From the NCBI GenBank assembly GCA_008360955.1, contig LUCM01005809.1:3160-67159 (forward strand): DNA of 64,000 nt, in the 5' to 3' direction. The position numbers and the translations under genes were made by a program. This document shows positions 26,281 to 39,200 of the stretch, piece by piece. The stretch is from Fasciolopsis buskii. Taxonomy: Eukaryota > Platyhelminthes > Trematoda > Plagiorchiida > Fasciolidae. Under the pieces are notes generated by a model. The model searched no databases. It had not been told where the DNA came from and saw only the letters and a list, made by a program, of their open reading frames with translations. Each line of letters begins with the position of its first letter. The first letter of the stretch is position 1.

Positions 26281-29200
26281 TTTCCATCTTGAACCCCTCC
26301 ACTCTCAGTTAGAAAGCCCTAGTTGATCAGAGTGAGCGAACTAGTCTTTGTTTCCACTCCTGAGATGTATACGTCTGTTGTATAAGCATACAATTAACCT
26401 CATAGAATGATTAGCTCACGGGACTGACCAAGAGCGCGAACTCCACTGTACGTCGACCGGAAAGCGGTCTAGTTCAGTGAATATCCTTTCGCAGTCATTT
26501 TGCTAAGACAGAAAATCAGCGGTATGGTAGATAGATAAGTTAGGTTGGCAGTAACACGGCACGGGATTCATGTTCAGCAACTAAAACAATAAATCATTAA
26601 GTTAGTTATGACATTGGGGTATAACTACAGAGTGCCTTCTGCATTGAGATCTGACCTTTGTAGGTCTCAGTGCAGGTTGCCACAAAAGTAGGCGTCCGAC
26701 AGAACAACATTATGCTGATCCTGCACATACACTAATCAAAAGCAAAACGACAGACAGTCATCACCCTAATCCGTTTCACATAGCATTGGCAAAACTTCGA
26801 TTGATATTCAATCCCATGGCTCGTCAAAACACGGGAAATTGTTCGGCTAACATTTTCACTCCAGAAGGTACACAGTGACGACCCCGTTGACTCAAGTCCA
26901 TTGACACTTGCCCAGGGTGCGTGATTGCTTCTTTGCGCCACAGGATAAGCAGAATTAGTGCAAAATGCTCCTGTCTAGTCGGGTACCGCAGTGACCACCG
27001 GCACAGCGCCTCGACATTAGTTTCGTGACCGTCTCTCCCACCATTGGATTGCCGCAGCATCAAAAGAGGAGTTCGATATAGCCTAACTATCGGATAACTG
27101 ATACCGGCCTCGATTTCGCGTTTATCCTTCTATTCAAAGGTAAGGTAAGAGTCAAATTCCTAAATGGAAAAACGCACCTGGAAGGCTACTAAAACGTGCA
27201 AAGCGATAACAAACATGGGCACCATTTTCCAAACATCGAAGATCGATGGATAAAATTATCGAAACGGATCCAGCAGGGCGGGAAAGACAGAGGTTGCGTA
27301 TCTCCTCCGAGAAGTAGGTGGCGATGGTTAACTTCGAGACCGGAAGATGGGCTACTGGTAATAATCACCAGATCAAACGATTAGTCTTCCCAAACGATGA
27401 CATATCACTGAATACAGCGAGAACCTTAAAAATAACGTTGACGAGATGAGATCTATTCAGTGGCTGCTGCGGTCTCAGATTTCGACCCAATGGAAAATTT
27501 GGTGCTATCTACAAAAAGAGATTGTTCTTATGGATAAACTTACAGAATGTCCCGAGTTTGCAGAATACACTGATAAACGCTTGTGACAACACAATAACAA
27601 GATTCGTCGACTGAGTGATGGGCACCATGCCAGGAGCGGACAGTCAAAGATATACGGTATCTGTTAAGCACTTTAATTTTCTTAGGAAACTCTATCGTTT
27701 GTTTCATTTCGCTGCGGTTCTCATAATTACTGCAAGGATAGATGCAGTTTTATTTAGAGGGATTTTGTACGCAGACACGTGGTGACCGCAAATTTGATCA
27801 GCGTCGCTGCCACGAGCGAACCGATGCACAAAAGTAATTTGACCGATTATTCTATACGTTCGAAACAGGATTGGATTGGTGCAGCTCCGTTTGCACAACC
27901 ATGAAACCTTGAACCAAAATGCTTTGGTTTGGGCTGCTTTCCTGCATACCATTTACACAGACAGAAAAAAGAACGATGAATAGTGAAGACTGACGATAAC
28001 AATGAAAGTAGTAATATGCAGAAGAAGAACGATGTCTAATGCAAGAACGCCACTGATTGCGAAACTAAGCCATATCACTCACTACCACGAAATTCAGCCT
28101 CGGAGTATCTTGTGGACCGCAAACCGACAGTCTAACTAATACTAGACGAGTCAATCCCCTGGCTAAAGTCTTCATACTCTTTCTGACATCATCGACTGGC
28201 CAAATCGAACCATTTTCCAAACGCTTTCTACACATCAGAACAGCATTAAACGGGGCAGTCTTTCTGTGGACTTGCGCAAGACGTCCCATTGTACTCACCG
28301 AATTCACGGATACAAAATCATACGCCGAACCACAGAGATATTCGCGTTAATTTCTTAGTACATCCAACCAGTGACAAGAAAAAGGTATTCAAACAGCAAA
28401 CGTCCTCGCTTATCTTCTGCACTCAACTAACATGGTTCAAAGTAGAACCGACCTAAGTGCTGAGGTTAAACTCTAACTATCACCGGCAACCAGGTGTCAC
28501 ACACATCCTACAGTTGCCTCAACTTATCAAATGCCAATCGGGTCTTCTCTTTGCGCGAAGACTTTTAATCTCCAAATCAACCACCAGGTAAGATGCAACT
28601 TCCGAGTATCTAAATCTACCCACCTGATCCAGTTCTTCCCCCTGAAAGACGATTCGACTTCCATCGAATCCCAAGCCGTAACAGCATTTGATAATTTTAA
28701 GGTCAAAAGCTCACTCCAAAAATACCTACACAATCGTTCAAACAGTCGATAAAAATTACTAACTTACCCGAGTCTTAGCTCACACGCAAAATGTCATCCA
28801 CGCACTTTAAAACGGCAAATATCAGTGGCACTCTCTTCACATGAGGATAGGGCTATCTCCACAGCGCTCTCCATAAGAGAGTCGAAGGGAAGGATGAACT
28901 CGGTCAACTCGGACGAACACTAGCTCTCATGGTGATCTCGGGTGAAAGAATGACAAAAGCATGATCTCGGTTTCAGCTGTTCGCATACAGAAGTTAGATT
29001 AGTGGACAAATTCAACCTACGAGTTTTGTTAACTCTGATGTTAACACTTCGTCATCATCTTTGAAGGACAGCGACAGTCCATCTGGCCCAATTGCTTTAT
29101 GCCTATCTCCCTGATCGCTTCCATTTAGGATGAATGACTGTTATCTATTTGCATTAGTTTACTTGCAGGCAAAAGTCGAAGGTCCATTTTGGCATTGGAC

Positions 29201-31674
29201 TAACTAAAGTGTATTTTGAACTGCTATGTCCATCGCTCCAGCGGAAGCCCCTAAGAGTGATCCAGTGAGCTCTCGAATTTCTTATCCACCTCGCTTACAC
29301 GAGACTTCCGGGGATCAGGTTCCCTATTCAGTTGGAACAGAATGCGACCGCTGCCGAAGAATGAAGCCTTTTCTGTTTTCCTACATTTCCCTGTCTACCG
29401 TTACACTCAGTCGTTTCTCAGGCACCAGCTTGTCAGGGATTTTCAATTTAATAAATTTTATTTGGATTTGAAATTTCGTTTTTCTGGAGTATGAGTGCTT
29501 TCTAGCACCTCCAGAACCTCAAATTAATGAATATTTGTGAGTTGTCATGACAAATTGCTTCCGCCAAGTGACATTGTATACAATATCTGTAATACAAATA
29601 CGAAATAAAATTGTGCATCGCAAGAGCTCATTATTAAATTTGTATGCCTGCTTGTTTTGTGTATTGTTTAGTTTACTGCGTACAAGGCACGGGGGTCAGC
29701 TTGACCCTTAATAGGCAACATTTTAAAAACGCGTCTCCGATTGGTAAACCTCAGTCATTCTCACAATGTGTCAATACGCCAGCTGAGTAATCACTACTAT
29801 TGCACCATTTTAATGCAATTTGTGGGACCGAAGCTCTTTCCGTGCGGGTCATAGCAGAACTGGAACAGACAAGTTGAGTTCACTTTCATTAAAGCCACAT
29901 GGGTTTTTGATGAGACTGGCGCTTCATAGGGGTGATCAGATAAACACGGAATGCGAATCGATGCGTGTCGATGAGACTTATCACACAAGTGTGAAATGTT
30001 CTGACAGGAGTGGGAAACGACGTGGAAACTCTGCTTTTTCGATAATTTGCGGGATGTCTTCAGGGCTCGGGATGTTTTCCATAATTGTCGGTGAGCTCCT
30101 TTGGCTTGTGATTTCAAGTGTGTGAAGGCGATGGTATGGTATTAACTCGGGTCAACATAAAATTAACAGCAAACATCGGAAGATCTTAGCCTTTTCGGAT
30201 AGCTTGGTACGGTGCTGATCTGACAGTCCAAATAAATGAGATGCTGGACAGTATTAGGGGGAGTAGTTTCGCGAGGGATGAAAATGACCGACTAATGGAG
30301 GATCACCAAATTGGCTGGCTAGCTTACAGAGAACAAATTTCATTTTGCTTCCTCAACGACCGTAATGTATTCTTCGTGTATATGGAAGTAAAGTACAAGT
30401 AAAATCGTGGGCTGGGATGAATGGGCAACATTTTGGAGATACCCATCTATCATGTTTGACAGTCCGTGCAGCAAAATGAAGTGTATTTACAAACATAATT
30501 TGGATCATATTTCTTAATGGGGAGCCGAGTTCATGTGTAGGACTACAACCAGATAATGACTAAGATACCACAAATTTGCTTATCAAGTACCAGTTAGTGA
30601 TGTCGTAATACTGGCGGGTAGGCTTCGATAAGAGAAACAGATTAGTGGATCGAAGAACTGATCAATTTGATGCACTCAAAGGAGGCAAGAAAAGTGAAAC
30701 TGCGAGAACCAAGCAGATTTTTTTCCGATCACTCCAGTATTCAGGAACTTCAGTGGGCAGACAGATCAATTCCAACAACTTGTTTGTGGCTGCAAACATT
30801 ACGTCTCCTAATTCTAATTAACGGTGTGAGATCAGTCTGTGGGCGATTCAATCAGTTCTGACGGTCGCAGTGGGAATAGGATTATGGATCAGAGTATGGG
30901 ACATAGACAAGCGGGGGACATTCGATGTTGTTGTGAAAGCGTGGGGGAGAAAACTGATTACTGAAAGGTGATTTTAGTTTTAACTATATCAGTTGACAAT
31001 CCGTTTGTGAAACGTCGACGGTAGGTAACCAAGACGCAACGATTTATTGGTCAGCTTGCTGAGCAGACTCTATAATGGAAAGCTACGTGCAAATGGCAAA
31101 TAGTGAAGGTTATTTGGCTTAGGTGTGATGAGTCCTACACAAATGAAGCGCATCATACCCAGACCAGGACCGAATGAAATTCTGCGGACCAATACGGAGT
31201 GAGCATGGCACCGCAGTTCACGGACTGACTGAAAGTGGTCTGATTTTGTAACACGCTCAGAGGGGAGCGGGGCGACATTCGATATGAAGACCAAAGAATC
31301 GACAATTGATCCGTTAGCCGTACAGCAGTCGGCTAGAAATCTCTATTTTGTGTAGACCTATATAAATGATGTAACAGAATTGCCCTGCTGACGTGTCAGA
31401 GCCCGTTTGATCGTCCTCGCGTGATTAAGCGGGGGTGAGATTGAACTAAAGTCGAGACGACCCACTGAAGGCGCCAGAGTTAAAGACGGGATTTCAAAAC
31501 AGATTTCTCATTTGATAAGTAAAAGAGGTGGAAGACGCATTCGGAAAACTGAGGATTACTTTTGTCAATGAAGACAGAAATTTGAGTAAAGGAAAAAAAT
31601 ATTGCCTACGGGGATATTCAAAAATAAAATGAACAAAATTTGTTAACATAGATATGCAGAATGTCATTAAACGA
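26281..31674. other. non-coding stretch, one dispersed repeat
   Basis: No gene or transposase motif was found. One segment (27960-28330) recurs in diverged form near 63040-63400 and is listed separately. Other frames are under about 106 codons and unsupported. Confidence 0.5.
27960..28330. repeat. dispersed unclassified repeat, copy 1
   Basis: The order of short matches here parallels 63040-63400. Examples are AGAAAAAAGAA..GA near 27963 and 63049, CGCCACT.ACTGCG-like sequence near 28047 and 63134, CCAAATCGAACCATTTTCC (28199) against CCACATCGAACCATTTCGC (63294), and CTGTGG(A/G)C(T/A)TGC (28265 and 63359). No coding potential or terminal repeats were recognised, so the class is unknown. Confidence 0.55.
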
Positions 31675-31910
31675 AATATTTGCAAGAAATAATTCACCAT
31701 GTGATATCATCGCTCAGCTCACCATAAAGAGACCATCGAAGCACTGTACAGCTGTTCCGTCCTTGTTAGGAATCAAGAGCAGTGCATATCCACCGCGCCC
31801 GAACTGTGACGCGAACTAGGATGAAACATCTGTATAGTGAGTACTTCCAAGGTTTCTTACTAGTGAGTTGAGCAATGATATCTCATGGTGAATTATTTCT
31901 TGTAAATATT
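31675..31910. mobile_element. MITE-like foldback element with ~48-bp terminal inverted repeats
   Basis: The left terminus starts AATATTTGCAAGAAATAATT at 31675. The right terminus, read on the minus strand from 31910, starts AATATTTACAAGAAATAATT. The match continues through CACCATG(T/A)GATATCAT(C/T)GCTCA(G/A)CTCAC to about 31722 and 31862, with only a few substitutions. The 140-bp interior has no ORF. Total length is 236 bp, typical of a non-autonomous DNA transposon. No clear target-site duplication is visible, so the family cannot be named. Confidence 0.8.
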
Positions 31911-32987
31911 CAATCTCCTACTACCAACATGTATAAACGAAATCTCTTTGTTTCGTTAAATTATGCGCTTTGTACTGTTTGACCGATTAATTATTTGTGG
32001 GTTTATATGCAGAATCTCCATCCGAACCAACGAGCTGTCAATGCCGGGGATCACTTAAGGATCTTAGGTTGGACGGTGCTACTCCTCCGGACGAGAGCCG
32101 AAGTTGTCTACCAACTATTTTACTTTCTGTAAATGGAATAATCGCACAATTTTACGCGAATCTGGTGTGTGCATCCCCTCTGAAACGTAGTCTTAAAAAC
32201 CGACAACCCTCGAATAAAGCACTTCGCGACCCGGATTTTAACTCCATCAAAGAAACCCTATCAGAGAGTTATTACCCTGGTGTGGAGAAAGCACCTGATA
32301 GGTTCCAACAGTGTTCGGAATAGAGAACCGATAGACAGTGGCTCCAACTACGTTATACTGGTGTCGTTGCGTTGACCGTGACTAAGGATCTTAGCATGTA
32401 TCTGTTTTCCTATGGACCTCACTTACCACACATGCACACAGTCAGATATGCGCTAACTTACGACCATTATCTCAGAGTATATATATATATGGTACACAAA
32501 ACTTTGATACTTTTAGTCCTATCCCAAGCCATAAAATACAAGAAAGGAGTTTTATGTGGTTGGAATTTCTTTTCAATAAGCGGTTGTGGAACGATGAATT
32601 TTCGAATAATTAAAAACGGGAATTTGACTCCGTTGCTCTTTTTGTATTTTATATTTGAATTTCTCTCTGTTTATAAATGTTTTTTATTTTCTTAATCTCC
32701 AGCTGTCGGGAGTTTTCGATACATGGAACACACTTAGACTTTTCATAAAAGTTCAACTACAGATTTAATAAGAAATAATAGAATAGATAAATCAGTTATT
32801 GTACCGATTTGGTCATGTTCTCGTGGATTCTGTATTTCAGTGGTTCATAAATGATGGATATTCCATAGTGAGTTACTGGCTTTTTATCAATTATTTCCAT
32901 CGGTTTCTGCGTCTTATTTCAGAAAAGCTAAACGTTGCCGATCGTGTGTCACGAAAGCACACTTGATTGCCTAGCCTAATCCTACCT
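31911..32987. other. non-coding region upstream of the zinc-finger gene
   Basis: A 108-codon frame at 31997-32323 follows a possible acceptor (ATATGCAG) but resembles nothing known. The rest is AT-rich, including a short ATATATATATAT tract near 32479. An additional 5' untranslated exon of the zinc-finger gene could lie here but cannot be shown. Confidence 0.4.
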
Positions 32988-33063
32988 CACATGTGGTGCT
33001 GGGAGTCACGTGGTATTCTCATACCACACTGCCGTCGAAAAATCGTTAGTTCGAATATTCGAA
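32988..33063 (+). promoter_or_regulatory. cluster of palindromes upstream of the zinc-finger gene
   Basis: Within 165 bp of the start codon there are four symmetric sites. They are CACATGTG (32988-32995), the E-box CACGTG (33007-33012), a perfect 7-bp hairpin GTGGTAT-TCTC-ATACCAC (33010-33027) and the 14-bp palindrome TTCGAATATTCGAA (33050-33063). E-box sites bind bHLH factors in animals. A promoter or 5' UTR role here is inferred from position only. Confidence 0.35.
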
Positions 33064-33149
33064 TTAGCCCATGTCTTAGCGATTCTGGACTGTCTAACCC
33101 AGTGTACAATCGATGATCTGATACGTCTAGTCGGCCAACGGAGTTAAAA

Positions 33150-33268
33150 ATGAGTGATCCGGAGAAGAAAATATGCCGTTATTTTAATACGATCGGGGGC
33201 TGTTGGTATGGTGATAGTTGCAAATTTTTGCACATCCCAAACAAAAAACCACCCTGCAAATTTTACGG
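33150..33268 (+). CDS. zinc-finger gene exon 1: first CCCH finger
   Basis: The ATG sits in AAAAATGAG, with an in-frame stop 34 bp upstream. The exon encodes CRYFNTIGGCWYGDSCKFLH, a complete CCCH finger, and the first Cys of the second finger. It ends in ACGG before GTAGGT, leaving two bases of a Gly codon (phase 2). Readthrough would hit TAG at once, so splicing here is needed. Confidence 0.85.
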
Positions 33269-36200
33269 GTAGGTTCTCGCACTTTTAGGCAGCTGGTTGA
33301 CCTACGGGATGTTGTAAATATTTATTTATATTTCAAGCTCTTCTACTGGTTGCCGATATGGAGATAGCTGTCACTTCTCGCACGACAGAACACCTTTTAA
33401 ATCCGTGGAAAATTATAACAATGCGCCCGGAGAACATATGAAAGAGGTAAGTTCCAGAAACATTTGATTTATTCTCATTCGCAATCAGGAATTAATTTTT
33501 TCTGAGACATTACATAAAACATTAGTTTTAAGGAGGAGTTTACTAATATGAGAATGGGGCACTAGGTTAAAACAGTCCATAGAAGCATTTTGCCTAACAA
33601 CCTATAAGTTTGAAGCGTAATCTTAGAAGTAACCTACCTCTCTACTCGCTCTTTTATCGCACGAAAATTTGTCGTGAGACCGTCCTTAGTTGACAGAAAT
33701 ATTGGTTACTTGAATTATTCCGTAAAATGAATACAATATGTCCTGTGGTTACTTAGTCGCAAAGCATTTTTTATCTTTCCTGCATGTTTGTTAACTTGTA
33801 CTCATACATTTAAGCCTCCTTTCTTTGGTCTCGGAACCGTTGACTATCTGCCTGCAAAGCGGCATAACAATAAAGCTTTAACTCTTCAAGCAAACGCGCG
33901 TTTCCAAATGTTTACATTCGCTAAAGCACTTTCAACGGACGTTAGAGAATGGGACACAAGATGTGCAGTTGAAAGAGGAAAGCAATTAAAACGGGTAGTT
34001 TTAATTATGCTTCCTTCAGGCACACTTAATAAATCATCTCGACATTCAAATAGACAATTTTTAATGGTCAACTTGAATTCGCTTCTGCTATGTGAGCACC
34101 TAATTTTGAAATTGTCTTCACCGATAGACAACCGAAATTTTTCCATGCCTTTCTTTCCCAACGAATGCACGAAATCTGATTGTTTTTGTTTCAAGTCCAG
34201 TTGGCCCATCTGATGTTGTATGATTGTCTTCCTAACACGTTTGAACCAAGCACTCCAATCAAGGTTTAAGCATTCATCGAGTTCCCCATAGTGAACAAAT
34301 TGTCAACTGGTGAGCGATCACGATGCTGATATCGATGTTGATATTGATAAAACTGCCCAGGTTTTCAGGTACCCATCCAACAATAAAAAACAGTAAAGAC
34401 TCGCTGAGCGCGTAACGAATCAAGGAGGACTCCGTTTGAGGCTATCCTTAAGGTCGAATTTACCCAATAATTGATAACCCCTGAGAGTTTGAACAGATGA
34501 ATTATCATTCCAGCAAGCCATGCATTCCTTTTGGATACCTTAAAGTGTCAGAATACGTGGAGACTACAGAAACCATGAAGTTAGGCCAAATAGTGATGTG
34601 TGGAGGCTATAAGATATACATATAGACATTATAGCCAAATAACACGGGGAAACATTGTGGAAAAATATGAGGGAACTGGTGATCTTCATTAAATTTGTCT
34701 TTAAATGTTTCGCATTCACGATGCCAGTTTAGATTTGAAAGCTAAAGCAAAGTGTTCATTTGTCGTAGTATATTCGCGTCAGAGTCTACGCACATCATTT
34801 TATGCAAACTACGCGGTGGGCATCTAACGGGTAGGATTGCACTTCAGCTTAGATCAGCATGGGAACCTTTGGGAACGAAAAGAATATATTTTCCGAGTAC
34901 TTCTGAAACCAAAAGCCAACAAGGACACTGGAACAGCGCAACCAAAGAAGACCTTTGTTGGTGAACTGATGCGTGCAATAAGTTACTAAAAAAATACTGA
35001 CGTGAACGGCACGCGTATAGCTAACCAAATTAGTTTGGAACCCAGGGGTAGACAAGCAACACTGAAATGTGTCGAGTGCATCGAAATTAATGCAAGATCG
35101 CAAATGTTTTGTTTGGGAAAGTGAATGAAGCAAGGCAAATCTCAAAGAAGTTAAAAGCAAATAAAATTCAGGATAGCCTGCATCGAATACATGGTTCTGG
35201 GAGTTAGTAACCAAAATCGGAGCAAATCATAACCGAATTATTGGTTAGAAAAGCTCAGCTGTCATTTTTCCATGCGGAAAGTATGTCTCTCAAAAACACG
35301 GACTAAAGTGGTCGTCGCGTGTCTTTACCGGCTAGTCCATTCAACAACACTAGTCATTTAGGAGCACTTCAATGGACTTTCAGGACGTACGGCCGACTCG
35401 GGGCTTGAAACATCCACACCCAACTGCATTGTGGCATTCTGAGTCACAAAGACAATTACCTTTGAATCATCCGTTGTCCAGCATCAACCCTCTCCGCGCT
35501 AATAAACATCGTGGAAAATGTGTTCAGACGTTTCACATTGTTCTTTGAATATCGTCCTCTACATACATATATCCTCAATGACCCGACTTGGGATCATACC
35601 CACACTGAGCGACTGTCAAGCAAGCGTAACCGATAAGTTCAGTGACTCTATATTCTACTGTAATGTCCGTAAGATCCCATCCATTCATAAAGGGAATCAA
35701 TCACTATTGAAAGCATTTTGTGACCGCTGGAAAGCTGGTGTCGGAGAGATGATTTCGCCACTGAAGCTAGGTGAGTCGTTGATAGGTAAGCCAGATCTGA
35801 CCGTTGAGGCTTTGACCTGCCTTTATTCCTTCCAGTTTCCAGTCCCAGCTAATATGGCGGATTCGCCCTTCTGATGACTCCTCAAAACTCAAAACAAACA
35901 AATGCTTCTGTGAGTTTTAACAATAGGCTGAACATCAATAATCCACCATAATTATCATTTTACAGGTAAAAACCGATCATATTTTTTTGTCAGGTGGTTT
36001 TTGTTGTTCGCTTTTGCATACCGCATCGGGGTGACCGTAGAAGTTTGTTTCATCTGCACATGACTGCTTTTTATGAAAATCTAGAAATATGAGCGAAGCC
36101 AAATGGACATGACCACAGCCACTAGGGGGTCACTACTACGAAGGACAGGGAACGGTGATTCTGAGACTAAAACTGGCAATGAACCATATAAGATCTCAAT

Positions 36201-39200
36201 GGCCCAGGCCAGACGAGCTATATCGACCTTGAGCTTTGGTCACGAACACTGTTCACCAAAATTTCTTCCTAGATAGAATTTGATTTTGAGTCTCTATCGT
36301 TACTTCGAAAAATATCAGTATAACCGGACCTAGTAATTAATTAAAGAGATGCAGTCTATCACAACACAAGCAAAAAGTCAGATCAGTTCATGGATTACCA
36401 ATGACACTCGTAGAAGACGTTCGGTATGTGACTCCCAAATGTTTCCCTTTAGATTCTGAAGCAGCGGTTAAAAATTTTCCTCAGTAGATAGAATAAAGAA
36501 AGCTCTAGTCACTGACCAGATGTGATGAATGCATAGCATATACCGTAGGGCCGAAGTAACATCAGCACTACCATGCAAGTGATGGGAAATCACAGGAGAA
36601 GTGGCTCAGGGAAATGAGCGATTCGGAAGCAAAACTCTAAACTACAGAAAGAGCGGAACTGCGCATACGGAAACAAACAAATACCACAAGATCAAAATCA
36701 AGATCAAAGTAGATAGTAGATAAAATGATGTGTGAAAATAGTCGATTTTCTTCGGAAGATCAATCCCATTACACACTCTTGGAATAAGGAATCACTCCAA
36801 AGTCTGAACAGCTTATAGCTCTCAAGCCAGGTTGAGCTTGTTTCTCAGGCAACCTCAGATGCTATGAAGCGCCCATGCGGAGTGTTTCCACTATAAAATG
36901 AATATGCATTTATACTGTTCGTACAGGCTGACGTCACCGCAAATTTCTCTCAGAGTAGGTATTGAAGAGTGATCACCGAGGGTCAGCCAATGAAAACGGT
37001 TCATTGGGAGCGATAAATCATTGGTTTCTTCATTCGAGCATCATTGGTAAGGACATATTCGGGAATTTATCCCTGAAACTAATAAATGACGTGACGACAT
37101 GAAACGTACCGTTGCCCAGTCGATCTTACTATATACGCTGAGAAATAGTTTTCGCGCTTCTTGTTATGTGATTTAGCCTAACTCTTTTCAACTTCGGCTG
37201 AGCAGTTCGACGTCGTCCAACCGTGGAACACTGGCAACCGCCACGATTTTGCGTTGACGTTGAGACATAATAAGCCGCGTAGGTGGGAAGTCTGTGATCC
37301 AGTTTGTCACACGTTCGTCCGTGTGTCTTTTGGTGAAAGATAACCTAGACCAGTAACAAAATCTCTTCGCAATTTAGAAGAGATTGTTTTGGGGGTAAGT
37401 AGCTGACGGAAGAACCCAAACAAAAAGTGAAGTTGAGAGTATTGTATGAGTGATTTATTCAAACCTTCGAAGACGATCACTCTTGTCTCCATAGTGCAAG
37501 AATCCTTCTCAGAGCATTGTCCGGATAAGATTTTTTCCGTGGCATTTTGGATCACCAGATTTAAATCAATTTAAAATCTGTGAAACTACTTAAAAAGAAG
37601 TATTGTGTTGCTGCGAAAAATATCGGATTTTCAGAGTTCGAAAATGTTCTGACAGTTTGAGACGAATTACCAGTAATTTATAAAGCCTGACTGATTGACT
37701 ACGTCTTAAAGGGGATCGAGATTACTACTGATGCCAGAGAAAGAAATACTAGACAACCATTTGTGCATTTATAATTATTATTGATTTTTCTCCCTAGTAT
37801 TCTCATATCTATCATAGGAATGGGCGTAGTGGAAATTACCACAGGAATCAGTTACAATCAGGAAAGCCATTTTTGGCAGCGTGTAATTACTAAAGTGATT
37901 TTCCCGGATGAGACTGAGTCCCCGCATCGTTTCAGTGACTTGTGTGACTTTCATGCTCGTAGTGATGCACCGACACCAGCGTGGTCACCTTGACGAGTGG
38001 TAACAAACAAGTTTATTTTCATGACTTCACAACTGGATGGTTGCAATCCTTTTTGTAGGCACCAATGCCAAACAAATCAGCAATAAGAAATTAATATTAG
38101 GAACATAACTGGGAGTCTGTATGATGCGTCTACATAGCGTGCAGTCGGTGTGCGATGAGCGTTCATGCATATCAAGTGGTACAGTCCAGTATAGCGTCGT
38201 CATAGTTTGCATACGCAAACGACCAATATGAACCTTGGCGGCAACCGAACGCGATGTCCAAACATGCCTCAAATGTCACTGAACCGAAGGTATTCCACTG
38301 ATCGAGATATCTAGCATTTTGCATATGAACGCATGATTTGGAAATGAACCCAAACAAACCTTCCAGCTGTCGTCTGATCATTGTCTTTAGTGGTATAGTT
38401 TTGGTTTGACTCATTCCGGTTCACATTGTGAATTCGTATCCGAGCTGTATTGCTGAGGACCGAGTTCCGTAGTCATGACGGGTGAAATATGCTGGCCGGC
38501 GGTGGCCAAGAGGATAAGGTCGAGGTGTGTGGACGTGAAGGTCGCGGATTCGAGTCCCGCCGCCGCCGGTCAACCTCCCCAGTTGGCGGCTCTCCGTTGG
38601 CCGTGGCCCTCTTCTTCAAAAATGGTGTACATTGTTATTACATCAATAAATGAAGTAAAAGATAAAAGATGAAAGTTTGCACTGACCTATCGGTTGTACA
38701 GTCTTGTCTTGCATCGATGGTGAGAAATCTTAAATGCTAACTTTCAAGTCCAGAGGAGAAAGTTTTCAGATCAGTTATGATTGCCTCGGCCGCACATGAG
38801 ATATGGCCTGATACGCCTCGTTATTCTTCCTCCAAAGATGTAGATAAGATGAAGGACTTCACTTGTGATAATCAGATGCTCCGAATCCATCAAGCTTGTA
38901 TTTATCACTGTAAGCCTACTTTTCAGTGGTCCTTTTTTAGTCAGGTTTGATGATGTTCCTGCTATGACGCACAAACTCAGACCAACACTTTCATGAACTC
39001 AGGTACGAGTGAGCTTTCAGCTCAGCAATTGACGGTATCTGACTATGCTGACTAGGCTGTAATTATGGTATCTAGCCTTACTTCAAACGTGGAATATTAA
39101 CAGATCGGTGAAAATCATCGGTTGGATCAACGCGCTTCATGTCGATCAACATACTGACTGGTCACTTGTGGTTCGATGGCGGCGATCTGTCTGAGCTGTC

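Noticed and set aside
31997..32323. 108-codon frame as an upstream exon of the zinc-finger gene
   Set aside because: A possible acceptor precedes it, but it ends in a stop and an in-frame stop precedes the chosen ATG of exon 1, so it cannot be joined in frame by what is seen.
33788..34213. Overlapping frames of 141 (plus) and 107 (minus) codons in intron 2
   Set aside because: Both strands are open over the same DNA, neither resembles a known protein, and phases do not fit the zinc-finger gene.
38495..38570. Functional tRNA gene
   Set aside because: The anticodon stem does not pair and a body plus A-rich tail follows directly, so the SINE explanation is better.
38475..38672. 65-codon open frame
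   Set aside because: It is simply the SINE read as protein; the GC-rich tRNA-like head gives an Ala/Pro-rich translation without meaning.
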